From: Larix kaempferi
Lineage: Eukaryota > Streptophyta > Pinopsida > Pinales > Pinaceae
Assembly (NCBI GenBank): GCA_027924585.1
Contig: BSBM01000047.1
Location: 19,345,501-19,409,500, forward strand
Direction of reading: 5' to 3'
Length of the DNA stretch: 64,000 nt
Below, piece by piece: positions 11,682 through 24,100 of this stretch. Numbering within the stretch: the first letter of the stretch is position 1; every line of letters starts with the position of its first letter. Both the position numbers and the translations under genes were made by a program. Under the pieces are notes generated by a model. It was not told the origin of the DNA, searched no databases, and saw nothing but the letters and a program-made list of their open reading frames with translations.

Positions 11682-12230
11682 TGTTAGAATTCAATATGCT
11701 AAGACAGAAAATAGCAGCATTACATTCCATTTCACAATAATAGCATATACAGGATCACTGAAGAAACAACAAGCACAGCATAAACACAAGAGACAGAGAT
11801 TTATCCTGGGAAACCCTCATGGGGTAGAAAACCCAGCAAAGTTTCCTCAATATAGATGACCAGCAATATACAAAGATGAAACCCTGAGACATGATCTCCT
11901 CCTCCACAATATCAGACCTCTCCTCCACAAGTGCGCTATCCTCAAGTGTGTGAGTGTGTCAAATGAGGAACACACCTCCTCTATTTATACACTACACTGA
12001 CATGTATTTTACACAGGTACACGTAGGCTCGTATTTAACCAATGGGTTAAATACCCCACTACAACTGACTGGGCCGACCCCTCTAGGGTGGTCTAATAAC
12101 CCTTTGACCCACATAACACATATAGGGCCGACCCCCACTAGGAAAGTCTAATAACTCGAGTTACCACATTCCGACGGAGGAATAAACATCTCCGGATATA
12201 CAATAAGATCTTCACGGAGGAGTGAAACAT
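11682..12230 (-). repeat. Copia-2 5' LTR, truncated
   Basis: Matches 4803-5351 almost base for base, then stops after GAGTGAAACAT at 12230. The last ~55 bp (TCTCCGGAATAATAAAG...CAACA) are missing. Because the LTRs are so similar, the deletion that joined this LTR to the next segment must be young. Confidence 0.93.
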
Positions 12231-12836
12231 TAATAGTAGTTCTTTACATGTTAGCAATGGAGGCAATGAAATAGTGGTTAGTATGGATGAGTTCTTATGA
12301 CATACGAGTTCCATGGATGCAATTTTATTAGATTATTTCCAAGACAATGAGCTAGGGGGTGGCGCTCGTATCATTGATACCTTCTTCCAAATCCTTAAAT
12401 CAGATTCCACCACCCCTCTCTTTGGACCGGAACTGGGGACAACATTGTTACTATACAACTTGAAAGCAATGTATGGCATGCCATACGTGTGTTTCTCCAC
12501 ACTTTTGAGGTGACTAACCCAACTCCCTTATATTTTGAGGAATCGTGTCATGCAATCAACATTGAAATGCTCGATCTTATGAAAGTTAAATGACATTGTA
12601 CATTTATATTTCCCATTATCTAGGTTATTCAAAGATAAGATACTTCTGAGTGATAATGTCTTTCCTAGTGGCTGCAAAGAGGCAAAGCAAATGTTGAAAA
12701 TGTTGGGTGTTGAGTACATTTCATATCATGCATGTCCGAATGATTGTATTTTATATAGAGGTGAATATGTAGACAAAGAGATATGTCCAAAGTGTGGGCA
12801 TGACATGTACCATAAATCAAGAAACAAGAATAAAGT
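12231..12836 (+). pseudogene. CACTA (En/Spm) TNP2 transposase fragment A
   Basis: Reads from the N-terminal part of a TNP2 transposase: IIDTFFQILKSDSTTPLFGP and LLLYNLKAMYGM, then a splice-like GT at about 12511 and an AG acceptor before 12624. It resumes with LFKDKILLSDNVFP and MLKMLGVEYISYHACPNDC, then CPKCGHDMYHKSRNK. It is clearly similar to 38168-38800. Its start is cut by the junction with Copia-2, and it diverges from the other copy after 12836. Fragment A keeps a frame across the exon end where the other copy has lost a base. Confidence 0.82.
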
Positions 12837-13425
12837 AAATCTCATGCCTTCTCTCAACAACTCTTTCAAAACCAAATTGCATGCCTTGTCTCAACAACTC
12901 TTATGTTGGCTCCACTCCATACTTTGTTTCTTGCAATTTTTATACCCCATAACAAATCATAGATTTTATATAAAGGGTTTTTGTTGTTTTATTACTTATA
13001 AAATGAAAGAAGTAAAACAACATAAATACTTACAAATTCCACAATTAATTTTTTATACACTAACATATACTCACAACCCTTACTTTACTTAATATCAATC
13101 AATTCTTCTAATGGCACTTCTTTTTATGTTAACACCCGTTTGAACACATCCAGGGATGGTTGGCAGAAAAAAAAAAAAAGTTAAATATAAATATCACAAC
13201 CAATATGAAATCTTAAGCTATTATAAGGAAATCACAACTACTAACAAAATTTGCTATCAACCCCCTTTTTCCTTGTCATCCTATCTTATGTGCTAAATGG
13301 GTTCCATTTTGTTTTATTTTCTGCAACAAAACAATTGAAAATTAATATTTAATTCTAAATTAATTAATTAGATGTACATAATAGAAATTTCCATTGATAC
13401 CATACATTTGAAGCATGTTCTTATT
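12837..13425. other. AT-rich segment, nothing identified
   Basis: Short imperfect duplications near its left end (TCTCAACAACTCTT at about 12850 and 12890) and a run of 13 A's at about 13169-13181. I see no gene or element boundary. Confidence 0.4.
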
Positions 13426-14345
13426 GAGATGGCTCCACTACTTGTGATGCGGTTATGTCCATTTCCTTTACCATCTCTTTGTACTCTTTTTTGGACATCC
13501 CTGCTTGCATATTCCGTATATCACCTCGTTCATCCTTTGGGGTTTTTATAATATTCCTGAAAATGTAAAATTATATTAAACTATTTTTATGCTGATATGA
13601 AAAATAAATATAGCAGAGTTAATATTATTAAAGAAATGTTTTGTATTAGTAGATACATATTCTATAAAAACATGATTAGGAATATTACTTTATGAATGAT
13701 TCTTTTTTGTTGTTGTATGTTTTTGCTATTGTAAGTCTAAAAATTCTCATTGACCATTGCTATGGAAACGCCTCATGTAGTTTAGATATAACATGATTCT
13801 CGGAATCATTGGATTGATTTATGTACTATAAGTGGAAAGTATGTCTATATATTCTTTCCACTATATCCCTCGTAGTTTTATAAAAGTTTTTCCCATTTCA
13901 TTAACTTCCAACACCACTCCATATGAGCTAAGGACCGATTCATCATCATTTAAATCATCCATTATTTATTTTTTCTTATGATGGCATTCCCTTCTGTTGT
14001 TTTTAGTACTTGCATAAAATTCAACATATGTGAATTAGATTGTTTGAAACATATTAACGAATATCCTTCAGTATAGTATTACTCTCATGATTCATCTCTC
14101 TGCACCATTTCCATCAAGGTTTTACGCTCTTCTGCACTTAGATTGCAAAGAATCTTATCGCGTTTCCTCATTTTTTGGATATGCATGTCACACATTAACC
14201 AATACATATTAGTTAAATTTATAAATAATTCAAACATATTAATTTAATATAGAAATTACAAACAAGTTGTCTTCTTCACAATTTTGGATGTGCTCCCATT
14301 ATGTTGACTAGAGGTATTGTTCATTGAACTCTTATCATGCATTTT
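13426..14345 (-). pseudogene. Unidentified decayed multi-exon frame
   Basis: Coding-like blocks on the minus strand, separated by AT-rich intron-like gaps. In order: MHDKSSMNNTSSQHNGSTSK (14345-14255); MRKRDKILCNLSAEERKTLM (about 14175-14095); DLNDDESVLSSYGVVLEVNE (about 13965-13900); NDSENHVISKLHEAFP and QWSMRIFRLTIAKTYNNKK (about 13830-13700, with stops); then after an AG acceptor, TPKDERGDIRNMQAGMSKKE and the end VVEPSQ-stop (13560-13426). It may be an accessory protein of the DNA transposon to its right, transcribed divergently. I do not recognise the family. Confidence 0.4.
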
Positions 14346-14490
14346 CTATCAATAAACAACATGGACCATTAAATAGAGAAGCTATTAATTATATTATACA
14401 AATAAATTGCATATCTTCAAAATAATTAAATGTAGCATGCCATTTCAGTGTGTTTCAGTACACAAAACACATCAGTGCTTATCATACTTG

Positions 14491-14637
14491 AATGCACCAA
14501 TGCATCATACTCGAATGCACCGTTAACAGGAAAAAGTAAAAAAAATCCATAAACGCATTTGCCGGTGCGATTTGTTTATTATAAAGCATTGGTAATAAAA
14601 ACTGTGTGCTTTTAGGAATAACGCATCGGTGCATTAG
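14491..14637. repeat. GCACC-motif cluster, left half
   Basis: Dispersed short near-palindromic motifs: ATGCACCAATGCAT (14492-14505), ATGCACCG (14515), GCCGGTGCG (14561) and CGCATCGGTGCATTAG (14622-14637). The same motif type recurs at 33186-33570, on the other side of the LINE. Without the LINE the two halves would be about 900 bp of one cluster. Subterminal repeats of CACTA elements look like this, but no terminal CACTA was found. Confidence 0.5.
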
Positions 14638-14858
14638 GACAACTCGACCACACCGAGAAATTCGTAAGCATTTTTTTTTAAAGAAATAAAAAATGACATC
14701 TCCAACAAGGGTTCCAACGTTGAAGGTAATTATGAATTTTTTTTGCATTTATTTAAAATCTAAATAGGAAAATAAATAAACCATATATTGTGATCAATAG
14801 TAATAGTTTATATGGAAGCGCTCACGAATTTCGGCGATTTTAAGAGGTGTAAGGACTG

Positions 14859-16192
14859 ATGGAGATCATGGTCGTAAGCAACCGGGGGAGGTTCCCAAGC
14901 CTCCCTGACAGATCTGACAGGGGGAACCATATAGGAGGAATCCCAATCCCGTTAGAGGAAATGGGAGGAGAGGGAACCGATAATGCGGGATCGAATCCGA
15001 AAGTTTTTCCAAACGAAAGGAGGCTTGGACAGTGTATCCCCAAAATTTCCCAAATCCCCTCCATGGATATTAGATCAAGTAAGATCAGGGATAGAATTCA
15101 ATACATGAATTATCATGCCCTAATATGGAAATTTGTGGGAATTTTGTCATCTGAAAAAGCCCTAGTTTGGTGGATAAACTCCACCTGGAAACCACGCGGC
15201 CATTATGATCTTCAATTGGGATCCAAGGGATTTTTTACCATTAGCTTTCTAAGCTTGGAAGACAGAAACCGTGTTCTTGATGGTGGTCCCTATTTCTTCT
15301 ATTCTGCGGGTATGTTCCTTAGTCCTTGGAAAAGAAAGTTTTTCCCTAATAAAGAAGACATGAGGATCGCTCCTGTGTGGATATGACTCTATTCTCTCCC
15401 AAGTGAATACTAGGACTCAGAAATTTTGGAAGATATCAGTAATATATTGGGATCCTTCATTAAGGTATCGGAGTAAACAAAGGCTCAAAGATACATGGCC
15501 TACGCAAGGATATGTGTGTATATGGATATATCAAAGGAATTACCATAGGAAATCAATTTTTCATGAGAAGATGAAGACTAGGTCCAAACCCTAGACTATG
15601 AACAAATCCCATTTAGATGTCGTTGATGCCACGAGTATGGTCACTTGTGCAAAGAATTCCTCCTGAATTATCCTAAACGCCAACCCAGGAAAGCTGAGGA
15701 AAATGTGGAACATGGGTTTACTAAGGTTCAAACATGCAAAAGAGGTGGCAGAAAGCAGGAAAACATGGAACCACCCAAAAAGATCTCAGTATCCAATCAA
15801 TTGGATTCCCTAATTCATCATCCCGAGGATGTCACTGAAAAATGTCTCATTTTGAGTATCAACACGACCAAAACCAAAAGGATGAGGAGGAGGGGTGTGA
15901 AGAGGAAGCAAATAAGAAGGCAGAGGAGGGGACCAACCCAAATCAAATTCTGGAAACTGAGGAAGAAGCAGAAGATATGGACATCGGAGACTTAGATCTA
16001 GATGGCATAGAACGTGCCTATGAAGACGTTGAAAAAGGTTACATTTCCCATGAGCAAGTCATCTTGCTGAAAGAAGCAATCATCAAAGCAAGGGAAACTA
16101 ACCATCTGGGAATCATTCCTAGTTCCCAGAAGGACTACAAATGGAAGCATGAGGACAGAACCAATAAGCCCAGCAAGAAATCTAACAGGTGA
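14859..16192 (+). pseudogene. LINE ORF1 (DUF4283 RNA-binding protein)
   Basis: The first Met follows a ~48-bp leader. Residues encoded at about 15090-15386 form a DUF4283-type domain (GFFTISFLSLEDRNRVLDGG, then APVWI). After frame changes, a zinc-knuckle-like C-R-stop-C-H-E-Y-G-H is encoded around 15616-15650; its third Cys position is Phe, so the knuckle is degenerate. The C-terminal part (15842-16192) is acidic (KDEEEGCEEE, EEEAEDMDIGDLDLD). ORF1 proteins coat LINE RNA. At least three frame changes and stops break it. Confidence 0.8.
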
Positions 16193-16289
16193 TGCCTAGC
16201 GGTAGCAGGACTGAAGTTGGTCGAATCAAGTCAGTACCCTACCATTAGGGATTCTCTAGGTCTATAAATTCCCTTTGTTCTATTATCCA

Positions 16290-18568
16290 ATGAAGAATGT
16301 ATCCTGGAACATAAGAGTTCTTAATAGTCCTCAAAAAAATAATATTTTAAGGAAGAAGATCCAAAAGGTAAACCCAACAATAGTTTTTCTTCAAGAAACC
16401 AAGTGCTCGACAAACCACCTACAAGCAGTAGAGAAGAAAGCATGGAAAGGGAGTGAAGGGATGGGTACTGATTCATGAGGAACGGCGGACGGAATTGGCA
16501 TTCTATGGGATCCTAAAAAATTCCATCTCTCTAGTTTCAGAGGAAACCTTTGTTCCATCTCTGCAGAATTCTAAGTGATTGGTTTTGATGTCAGTGGGTT
16601 CTTAACAAATGTTTATGGCCCTCATATTTATCAGGAAAAAATTACTTTCATTGATTCCATTAAGAACATCCACAAACGAATGGAGGGGAGACACTGGATC
16701 CTGGGGGGAGATTTCAGCCTCATCACTTCCCTGGAGGAAATGAAAGGAGGTAGATGGAGACTGGAGGATGAATGTGTATTATTCAGAGACGCCATTGAGG
16801 ATCTTAAGCTTGTGGATGGTGTCCCTGGATAGGACCTTTTTACATGGAATAACAAACAGGGGGGATACCGTCATATTTACTCTCGCCTCGACATATTCCT
16901 TATCTCTGAGTCTGTAATGGATCTTAGGAGTGACATCTCGACCTCGGTACTTCCCTCTGCAGGGTTGGATCATTGGCCTGTGGAACTATGGTGGAGTGGG
17001 TTGGGCTCTCAATTCAAAAAACCATTTTGTTTTGAATAATTCCAGTTAGGTCACGCGGATTTCAAAGAAAAAGTTGGCCAATGGTGGTCCGAATTAAATA
17101 GCAAAGAAGTTCAGAGCATGTAAAATTTTCAACAAAAGATCAGGGCTTTAAAGGTCAAGATCAAGAAGTGGAATAAAGAGGAATTCAAGGGTAACTCTCA
17201 GACAAAAAATCCCTGGAATTAAGGTTGGAAGAGATTCAAGTCCGGGGAATGAATAAAGGTTACTAGAGGAGGAATCTAGCACAGCAAACAAGTTACAGGA
17301 GAAGAAGCGATAGGAAGAAATTCTTTGGCTTCAGAAATACAGAGTCAACTGGCTAAAAGATGGGGAGAGAAACACCAAATTCTTCCACCGTTTGGTTAAC
17401 CAAAATCACATACATAACATAATTCTCATGATCAAGAATTCTAATGGGAACATATTGGAAACGAGGAAATTGAAGAGGAATTAGGCCAATACTTTCAGGA
17501 CATCATATGCAGGCCCTTTATGGACAAAAGTAGAGACATTGAACAAAAAACCTAGCATATTCCTGCTCTAGTTTCTCAGTATCAAAATGACCTATTAATG
17601 AAACTTGTCACCCTTCTGGAAGTTGAAGAAGCGGTGGATCAGATGGAAAAAGGGAAATATCCAGGACCGTATGGCTTCACAGTCAACTTCTTTCACCATT
17701 TTTGAGACCTCATTAAGTATGAAGTTTGGAACATCGTGGAAGATTCAAGACGCACTCAAAGAATCCTCATGGCCTTCAATTCAACCTTTATCATGCTTCT
17801 TCCAAAGAGTGAGGGGGCGGATTCTCCTGGTAAATTTAGACCCATTACCCTTTGCAATGTCATCTACAAAATTGTAACCAAGGTTATCGCTAACCACCTC
17901 AAACCCATTCTCCCAACCCTAATTTCAATGGAGCAATCTGGGTTTGTGGAAAGTCGCCAGATAATGGATGGCATCATCCTTGTTCACGAAGTTCTCCACT
18001 CTCTCAAAACTGAGAAGATACCCAGGATGATGTTGAAACTTGGCATTACTAAATCCTATGACAAGCTTAACTAGCAGTACATCCGAGTGATGTTAAGAGC
18101 GTTTGGCTTCGGCAAAGGATGGATTAAATGGATTATGAGTCTTATCTCAACAACATTCTTCTCCATTCTTATTAATGCGGCTTATTCAAGGCTCATTAAT
18201 CCATTCAGGGGCATTAGACAAGGGGACCCCTTATCCACATTTCTATTTGTAATTATGGCGGAAGGAATGGGAAGCACTATCAAGGCTATGCAGGAAAATC
18301 AAGAGCTGAAATGACTTCTCATTCACCCAAGGGAAGATCGACAAACCCATCAAAAATTTGCCGATGACACAATGTTGATGGGACACCCTTCAGTTCGAGA
18401 GGCTCAGAATATTAAACATTGTTTGATTAACTTCGGTAAATCCTTGGGCTTAGAGGTCAATGAACAAAAATCCTAGGTATTTTTCTTTAATACCCCAAGG
18501 GTTACCAGGCGCAATATTTGTCGAATTCTTGGATTCCAAGAGAGCTCTCTTCCATCCAAATACATTAG
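16290..18568 (+). pseudogene. LINE ORF2, endonuclease and reverse transcriptase (5' part)
   Basis: The start Met at 16290 gives KNVSWNIRVLNSPQ, then VFLQETKCS, NVYGPH, LGGDFSL, SRLDIF and DHWP: the apurinic-type endonuclease that nicks the target. The RT follows: WLKDGERNTKFFHR, KFRPITLCNVIYKIVTKVIA, FRGIRQGDPLSTFLFVIMAE and the active-site FADDTMLMG at about 18360. Most recognisable blocks stay in one frame, interrupted by stops, for example at 16476, 16830, 17703 and 18072. It breaks after PSKYI, where Copia-5 entered. Confidence 0.9.
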
Positions 18569-18951
18569 TGTTAGAATATGTAATGATGACTTATGTGATA
18601 TATTGGTAAAATATCATTTAAAGTCATGAAATAACTCTAATGTTATAAAATAAAGTTATCCCACATGCATCATTGTAATTATATCCTTTGTAACCATTCT
18701 CTATATAAAGAGATCGAAATTCATTTATCCCACATGTATTATGGGATGTACTGTAATCCAAACCTATTGGTATATAAGAAAGGTGAAGGAGACCCTTTTG
18801 GGTATGTGTTGATTGTAATTCATCACACATCACATGGTGTGTATGTCATTTGTACACACATTGTATGATGGAGCTTGATGTGATGCATATGTGAGGATGA
18901 CATGTAGTCTTTGAGATCTTTTTCATTAATGAAAGATGCAACCCTTCCCGT
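18569..18951 (+). repeat. Copia-5 5' LTR, first part
   Basis: The first 383 bp of the LTR (TGTTAGAATATG...ACCCTTCCCGT). Interrupted at 18951/18952 by Copia-4, with CCCGT duplicated at 26117-26121. It continues at 26122. Confidence 0.92.
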
Positions 18952-19449
18952 TGTTAAGTTTAGCCTAATTTCACTAGCAAGATCACTGAAAGAAGCACAA
19001 TCACAAGATAGACAAACATTTACCCTGGGAAATCCTCATGGGGTAGAAAACCCAACAAAGCTTTCCTCAATATAGATAATCAACCAAATACAAGATGTAG
19101 TCCAAGACTAGAGCTCCTTCTCCTCCTATGCAGACCTCTCTCTCACTTGTGCACTACTCCCAAGTGGATGAATGAATGAGATAAGTGAGGAACATACTCC
19201 TCTACTTATACTCATCTCTGAACTGACTTTTACCCTAATTGGGCCGACCTATCCTAAGAGAGTCTAATAACCCCTAATAAACTAACTCAGGGCCAACCCC
19301 ACATGGGGGATCTAATAACCCTAGTTACCACAATCGATCGGATGAATAAACATCTTCGGATACATAATAAAGTCTCGTCGGAGGAATGTGACATCTCCGG
19401 AATAATAGGATACAAATATAATATTCTTAGAGGTTACACTATTTCAACA
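18952..19449 (-). repeat. Copia-4 3' LTR (498 bp)
   Basis: Runs TGTTAAGTTTAG...ATTTCAACA. It shares the CTGGGAAA(T/C)CCTCATGGGG phrase with Copia-2 and -3, and has two U3-type blocks (GGGCCGACC...AGTCTAATAACCCC near 19240, GGGCCAACCCC...TCTAATAACCC near 19292). Confidence 0.94.
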
Positions 19450-19468
19450 CTCCCCCTTAATGAGAAGG
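19450..19468 (-). promoter_or_regulatory. Copia-4 polypurine tract
   Basis: The minus strand reads CCTTCTCATTAAGGGGGAG against the 3' LTR, one base different from Copia-2. Confidence 0.85.
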
Positions 19469-19671
19469 ATATTATAACAACGTCTACAGGAGCAAGGAGT
19501 CATCAACTACATAATACATGATACATCTATAAATCATTGGAAGCTTTCTTCAGTAACTCAATCAGTTACTGGAACATCAACATCGTCAGCATTGAGTCTT
19601 CATATTCTGCAGCACTCGAGTAGCTACAGTAACATCATCATCTGGATCCTCTCTATCATCAACATGATCGT

Positions 19672-19972
19672 CAGCATCGTCATCACATGATCATCAACAT
19701 TGTCATCACACGATCATCAGCATGATCGTCAGCATCGTCATCACACGATCATCAGCATCGTCATCACACGATCATCAGCATCATCATCATACGATCATCA
19801 CCATCGTCATCACACGATCATCAGCATCGTCATCTCACGATCATCAGCATCGTCATCATACGATCATAATCATCATCATCACACGATCATCAGCATCGTC
19901 ATATCACGATCATCATCATCGTCATCATACGATCATCATCATCGTTATCACACGATCATCATCATCGTCATT
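19672..19972 (-). repeat. Copia-4 array A: 23-bp repeat
   Basis: About a dozen copies of the same CGATCATCAGCATCGTCATC-type unit found in Copia-2, at the same place just inside the polypurine tract. Variants include CATCATCATC forms. Confidence 0.9.
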
Positions 19973-20102
19973 AACTGGATCCTCTCGATCAACAGCACAA
20001 TAGCAACATACCCTGCAATACACATGATCCATTTAAGACACCATATCATGTCTAGAGACGGTGTAGTCCACTTGTCAACTTAGACAAAGTCTAAGGACCA
20101 CT

Positions 20103-20625
20103 CTCGGAGACATCTGTCTGCGGATCAGTTTAGGACTGAAGTCCAGGGATGATACAATCCCCTCACTCTCGGAGACATATGTCTGCAGATCAGTTTAGGA
20201 TTGAATTCTAGGGATGATACAATCCCCTCACTCTCGGAGACATCTGTCTGCGGATCAATTTAGGACTAAAGTCCAGGTATGATACAATCCCCTCACTCTT
20301 GGAGACATCTGTCTGTGGATCATTTTAGGACTGAAGTCCAGGGATGATACAATCCCCTCACTCTCGAAGACATCTATTTTTGGATCAATTTAGGACTGAA
20401 GTCCAAGGATGATACAATCCCCTCACTCTCGGAGACATCTGTCTGTGGATCAGTTTAGGACTGAAGTCTAGGGATGATACAATCCCCTCACTCTCAGAGA
20501 CATCTGTCTGTGGATCAGTTTAGGACTGAAGTCCAAGGATGATACAATCCCCTCACTCTTGGAGACATCTGTCTGTGGATCAGTTTAGGACTGAAGTCCA
20601 TGGATGATACAATCCCCTCTTACGT
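20103..20625 (-). repeat. Copia-4 array C: 65-bp hairpin-bearing repeat
   Basis: Eight units starting CTCGGAGACATCTGTCTG at 20103, 20168, 20233, 20298, 20363, 20428, 20493 and 20558: a regular 65-bp period. Most contain GGACTgaAGTCC and GGGATGATACAATCCCC, the same pair of small inverted repeats as in Copia-2. Sixty-five is not a multiple of three, so the unit is not kept for coding. Confidence 0.92.
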
Positions 20626-20689
20626 CCACTAGGGACCATTCATCGACCTCATTGTCGGAACAAGTAACCTCACCATCGACCTTGTCGTC

Positions 20690-21060
20690 GAAACAGGTAA
20701 CCTCATTATCAATACAAGTATCCACATCAATACATCGACGATACAGTATCCTCATTAATATAGTATCCACATCTACGATACAGTATTCTCATCAATACAT
20801 TATCCACATCCATGATATAGTATCCTCATCAATACAGTATCCACATCAATGATACAATATCCTCATCAATACAGTATCTATGTCAACGATACAGTATTCT
20901 CATCAATACAGTATCAATGACACAAGTATACTCATCATCGATACACGTATCCATATCAACACAGGTATCCTCATTATTGACCTTACCGTTAATATAGGAA
21001 ATCTCATCATCGATACAGGTATCCTTACTGATACTAGTATCCAAGTATCATCATCGACCA
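20690..21060 (-). repeat. Copia-4 array B: loose TACAGTATCCTCATC repeat
   Basis: Irregular repeats of AATACAGTATCCACATC and AATACAGTATCCTCATC blocks, between array C and the end of the pol frame. They correspond to the 38-bp array in Copia-2, though the order relative to array C differs between the two elements. Confidence 0.75.
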
Positions 21061-21110
21061 TATCACTCCTCCTTTCAAGGAGGGTCCTTCTGAACTACAC
21101 CAAGCTTGTC

Positions 21111-24100
21111 TCAAAAATGTTCAAACTTTACTCGAGACAGAGGTTTGGTCAATACATCTGCAACTTGTTCGTCAGTGCTCACATACTCGAGCTTGATAGC
21201 TCCTTTCTGCACCATATCCCGTATATAAAAATATCGGATCTCTATGTGCTTTGACTTATCATGGAACACTAGATTCTCTGTCATCTTGATACTACTCTGG
21301 TTGTCACACAAGATCATAGTGGGGTCCATCTCTAAGTCAAATAGTCCTGATAATAACTTTCGAAGCCATACCGCTTCACAACTAGCAGAGCAAGCAGCTA
21401 TATATTCTACTTCAGCTGTGCTGAGATCCACACTAGACTACTTCCTACTATACCACGAGATCATGGCAGATCCCGAACAATAACATCCTCCCAATGTACT
21501 CTTTATGTCTGATACGCTTCCTGCCCAATCAGCATCTATGTAGCCATACAATCTGAATTCATGATCTCCAAGGTAATATAGACCAAAATCTATTGTACCC
21601 TTTAGGTACCCCATCACATGCTTTGCAGCTTTCATGTGAACACATCTAGGTTCCACTAGATACTGACTCAGGGTGTTCACAGCAAAGCAAATATTTGGCC
21701 TAGTGTTTGTCAGATACATTAATGATCCAATAATTTGTCTGTACAAAGTTACATCCACTAAATCTGATGAGTCATCTGGTAATAGCTTCAGGTTGGAATC
21801 CATGGGAGTGGCCATGGCTTTACATTCCAACATATCAAATCTTTTCAAGATTTCCACAGCATACTTTCCCTGATTGAGAAAGATTCCTTTTGGACCTTGC
21901 CATACTTCCAGACCTAGGAAGTAGTGCATCAATCCAAGATCTTTCATCTCAAACTCTAAAGAGAGCTTCTTTTTGCATTCGACAATCTGCTTCTCATTTC
22001 CAGTCAGAAATAGATCATCCACATACAGCAACAAGATGACAGGTTCATCATTCATAACTTTGAGATAAAGATTAGGATCATCTTTACTCTTGGTAAAGCC
22101 CAAGCTAGTTAAGAAACTGTGAATCCTTCCATACCAAGCTCTGGGAGCTTGTTTCAACCCATACATAGCCTTATTTAGTTTGCATACATGGGTTCTTCTG
22201 TCTTCCACCTCAAATCCTTGTGGTTGTTCTATGTACACTTCTTCTTCAATTACACCATTTAGGAAAGCTGTCTTTACATCCATCTGGTGTAATTTCCACT
22301 TCATCATGGATGCAAGTGCCATGATGGTTCTAATGGAATTGTACCTTGAAACTGGTGCAAATGTCTCTTCATAGTCAATTCCCTCTTTCTGAGAGAATCC
22401 TCTGGATACAAACCTTTCCTTATACTTTTCAATACTTCCATCCAGAGCATGCTTTATCTTGTATATCCATTTAGAGGATACCACACTCTTGTCCTTTGGT
22501 TTTGGAACTATGTCCCAAACATCAGTCTTCATTATTGACTGGTATCCCTCTGTCATTGCTTCTACCCATTATTTCTTATGAACTGCCTCTTCATAACTAC
22601 TAGGTTCTTGATCTACAAGATTACCCATCAAAGCCACATAGTTGGAGAATGGATTTGGTTTCTTGCTCACTCTACTGGAACCTTCTGAAGCTCCATACTT
22701 TTCAGCTCCCAGTATAATGTCTCTAGCCCATGCTGGCTTTCTTTTTCTTGAAATGTATGTAGTGGGGGGTTCTTGTGGTTCTAACATGTCATGGTCTTCA
22801 GGAGATGGTACAACTTCTGCAATTCTAGGAGGTGCATCTTCTTCATATACTTCTTCATACTGGCACTTCCTAGACCTCTTCAGAGCTGCTTCTTCATCAA
22901 ATGTCACATCCCTACTGATTTCCATATGATGGAATCCTAGGATGTAAATCCTGAATGCTTTGGATGTTTCACAATACCCAACAAATATTCCCTTCTTCCC
23001 AGAAGGATCCAAATTAGTTCTCTTTTATTTAGGTATGTGAATATACACAGGGCACCCAAATATCTTAAGGTGACTTACCTCAGGCTTCTTTCTTGTGAAG
23101 ACTTCTTCTAGAGTCTTGAATTCGAGGGCACTGTGGGATAGTCTATTTTGCACATAGACTGTTGTCCTAGTTGCTTCAGCCCATAAGTACATAGGTAAGT
23201 CTTGATCATGTAACATTATCTTTATTGCTTCCATTATGGCTCTATTCTTTCTTTCTGCAACACCATTTTGTTGAGGATTGTAGGCAGTGGTTAGTTCCCT
23301 CTTGATTCCAGCTTCTTTGCAAAAGGATTCAAAATATTTTGAAGTATATTCTCCACCATTATCAATCCTGAGTATCTTGATCTTCTTTTCTGAAAGATTC
23401 TCTATCAAGGCTTTGAACTCATTAAATCTTCCAAAGACTTCATCTTTTCCCTTCAGGAAATATATCTAAGTCTTTCTTGAATAGTCATCAATGAAAGTTA
23501 GGTAGTATTCATATCCACTCAAGGATGTGGTGGGCATGGGACCACATACATCTAAATTGATTAATTCCAAATTACTTTTAGTATTTGTTTCACTCTTTGG
23601 AAAAGGATTCTTGATATTTTTCCCTTTTGCACAACCCTTGTAATTGCCTTCATGTTCAATCTTTAGATCTGGTAGTCCTACAACTACTTTGCTCACATGA
23701 GGTAGTGCTTTGTAATTAATGTGGGAAAGCCTTCTATGCCATAGCTCACTTGGACTAGTGGCTTCATGAACAAGGGAAGCTTCTGAATGACCCTTGAGTT
23801 TGTATAGACCTCCTTCCTCTTCACCAATGAAAATTGCATCCTTAATAGATTTCCCTTTGGACCACATGAGTACTTGTCCATCAATGAATGCAACCCTATA
23901 ACCTTTCTTATCCAAAGCTGAGATGGAAAGAAAGTTCTTCTTCAATCCTAGTACATACAATACTTCCTTCATCTTCATGGGGGCTCCAGAGTCAATTTTG
24001 TAGTTTGCTTCACCAGTTCCCTTGATGGGATATTGATAGTCATCTCCTAATGAAGCTTTCTATGGGGAGTTCTTCTCTTCCATTTTTGAAAGAGTTTTCT

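Larger units (their letters stand above)
4803..12230 (-). mobile_element. Copia-2, young non-autonomous LTR retrotransposon, right end truncated
   Basis: Left LTR 4803-5406, right LTR 11682-12230, primer site at 11670-11681 and polypurine tract at 5407: minus orientation. The right LTR lacks its last ~55 bp and runs straight into a transposase fragment, so the right target duplication is lost; CACTA at 4798-4802 would be the left copy. The two LTRs differ at only about seven positions over 549 bp by eye, so insertion is recent. The interior holds three tandem arrays, a short RNase H/RT remnant and several kb of non-coding DNA. It has no gag, protease or integrase and must have relied on another element's proteins. 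Confidence 0.92.

Noticed and set aside
13169-13181. Run of A's as a processed-pseudogene or LINE tail
   Set aside because: No upstream retrotransposed sequence and no flanking target duplication that I can find.
19700-20083. His/Ser-rich open frames in overlapping phases
   Set aside because: They are translations of the 23-bp CATCATCAG-type array; overlapping frames show the same bias. No sign of a protein.
22642-22929. Plus-strand frames opposite Copia-4 (also 24384-24668, 24747-25112)
   Set aside because: Antisense shadows of the gag-pol frame with no domain of their own.
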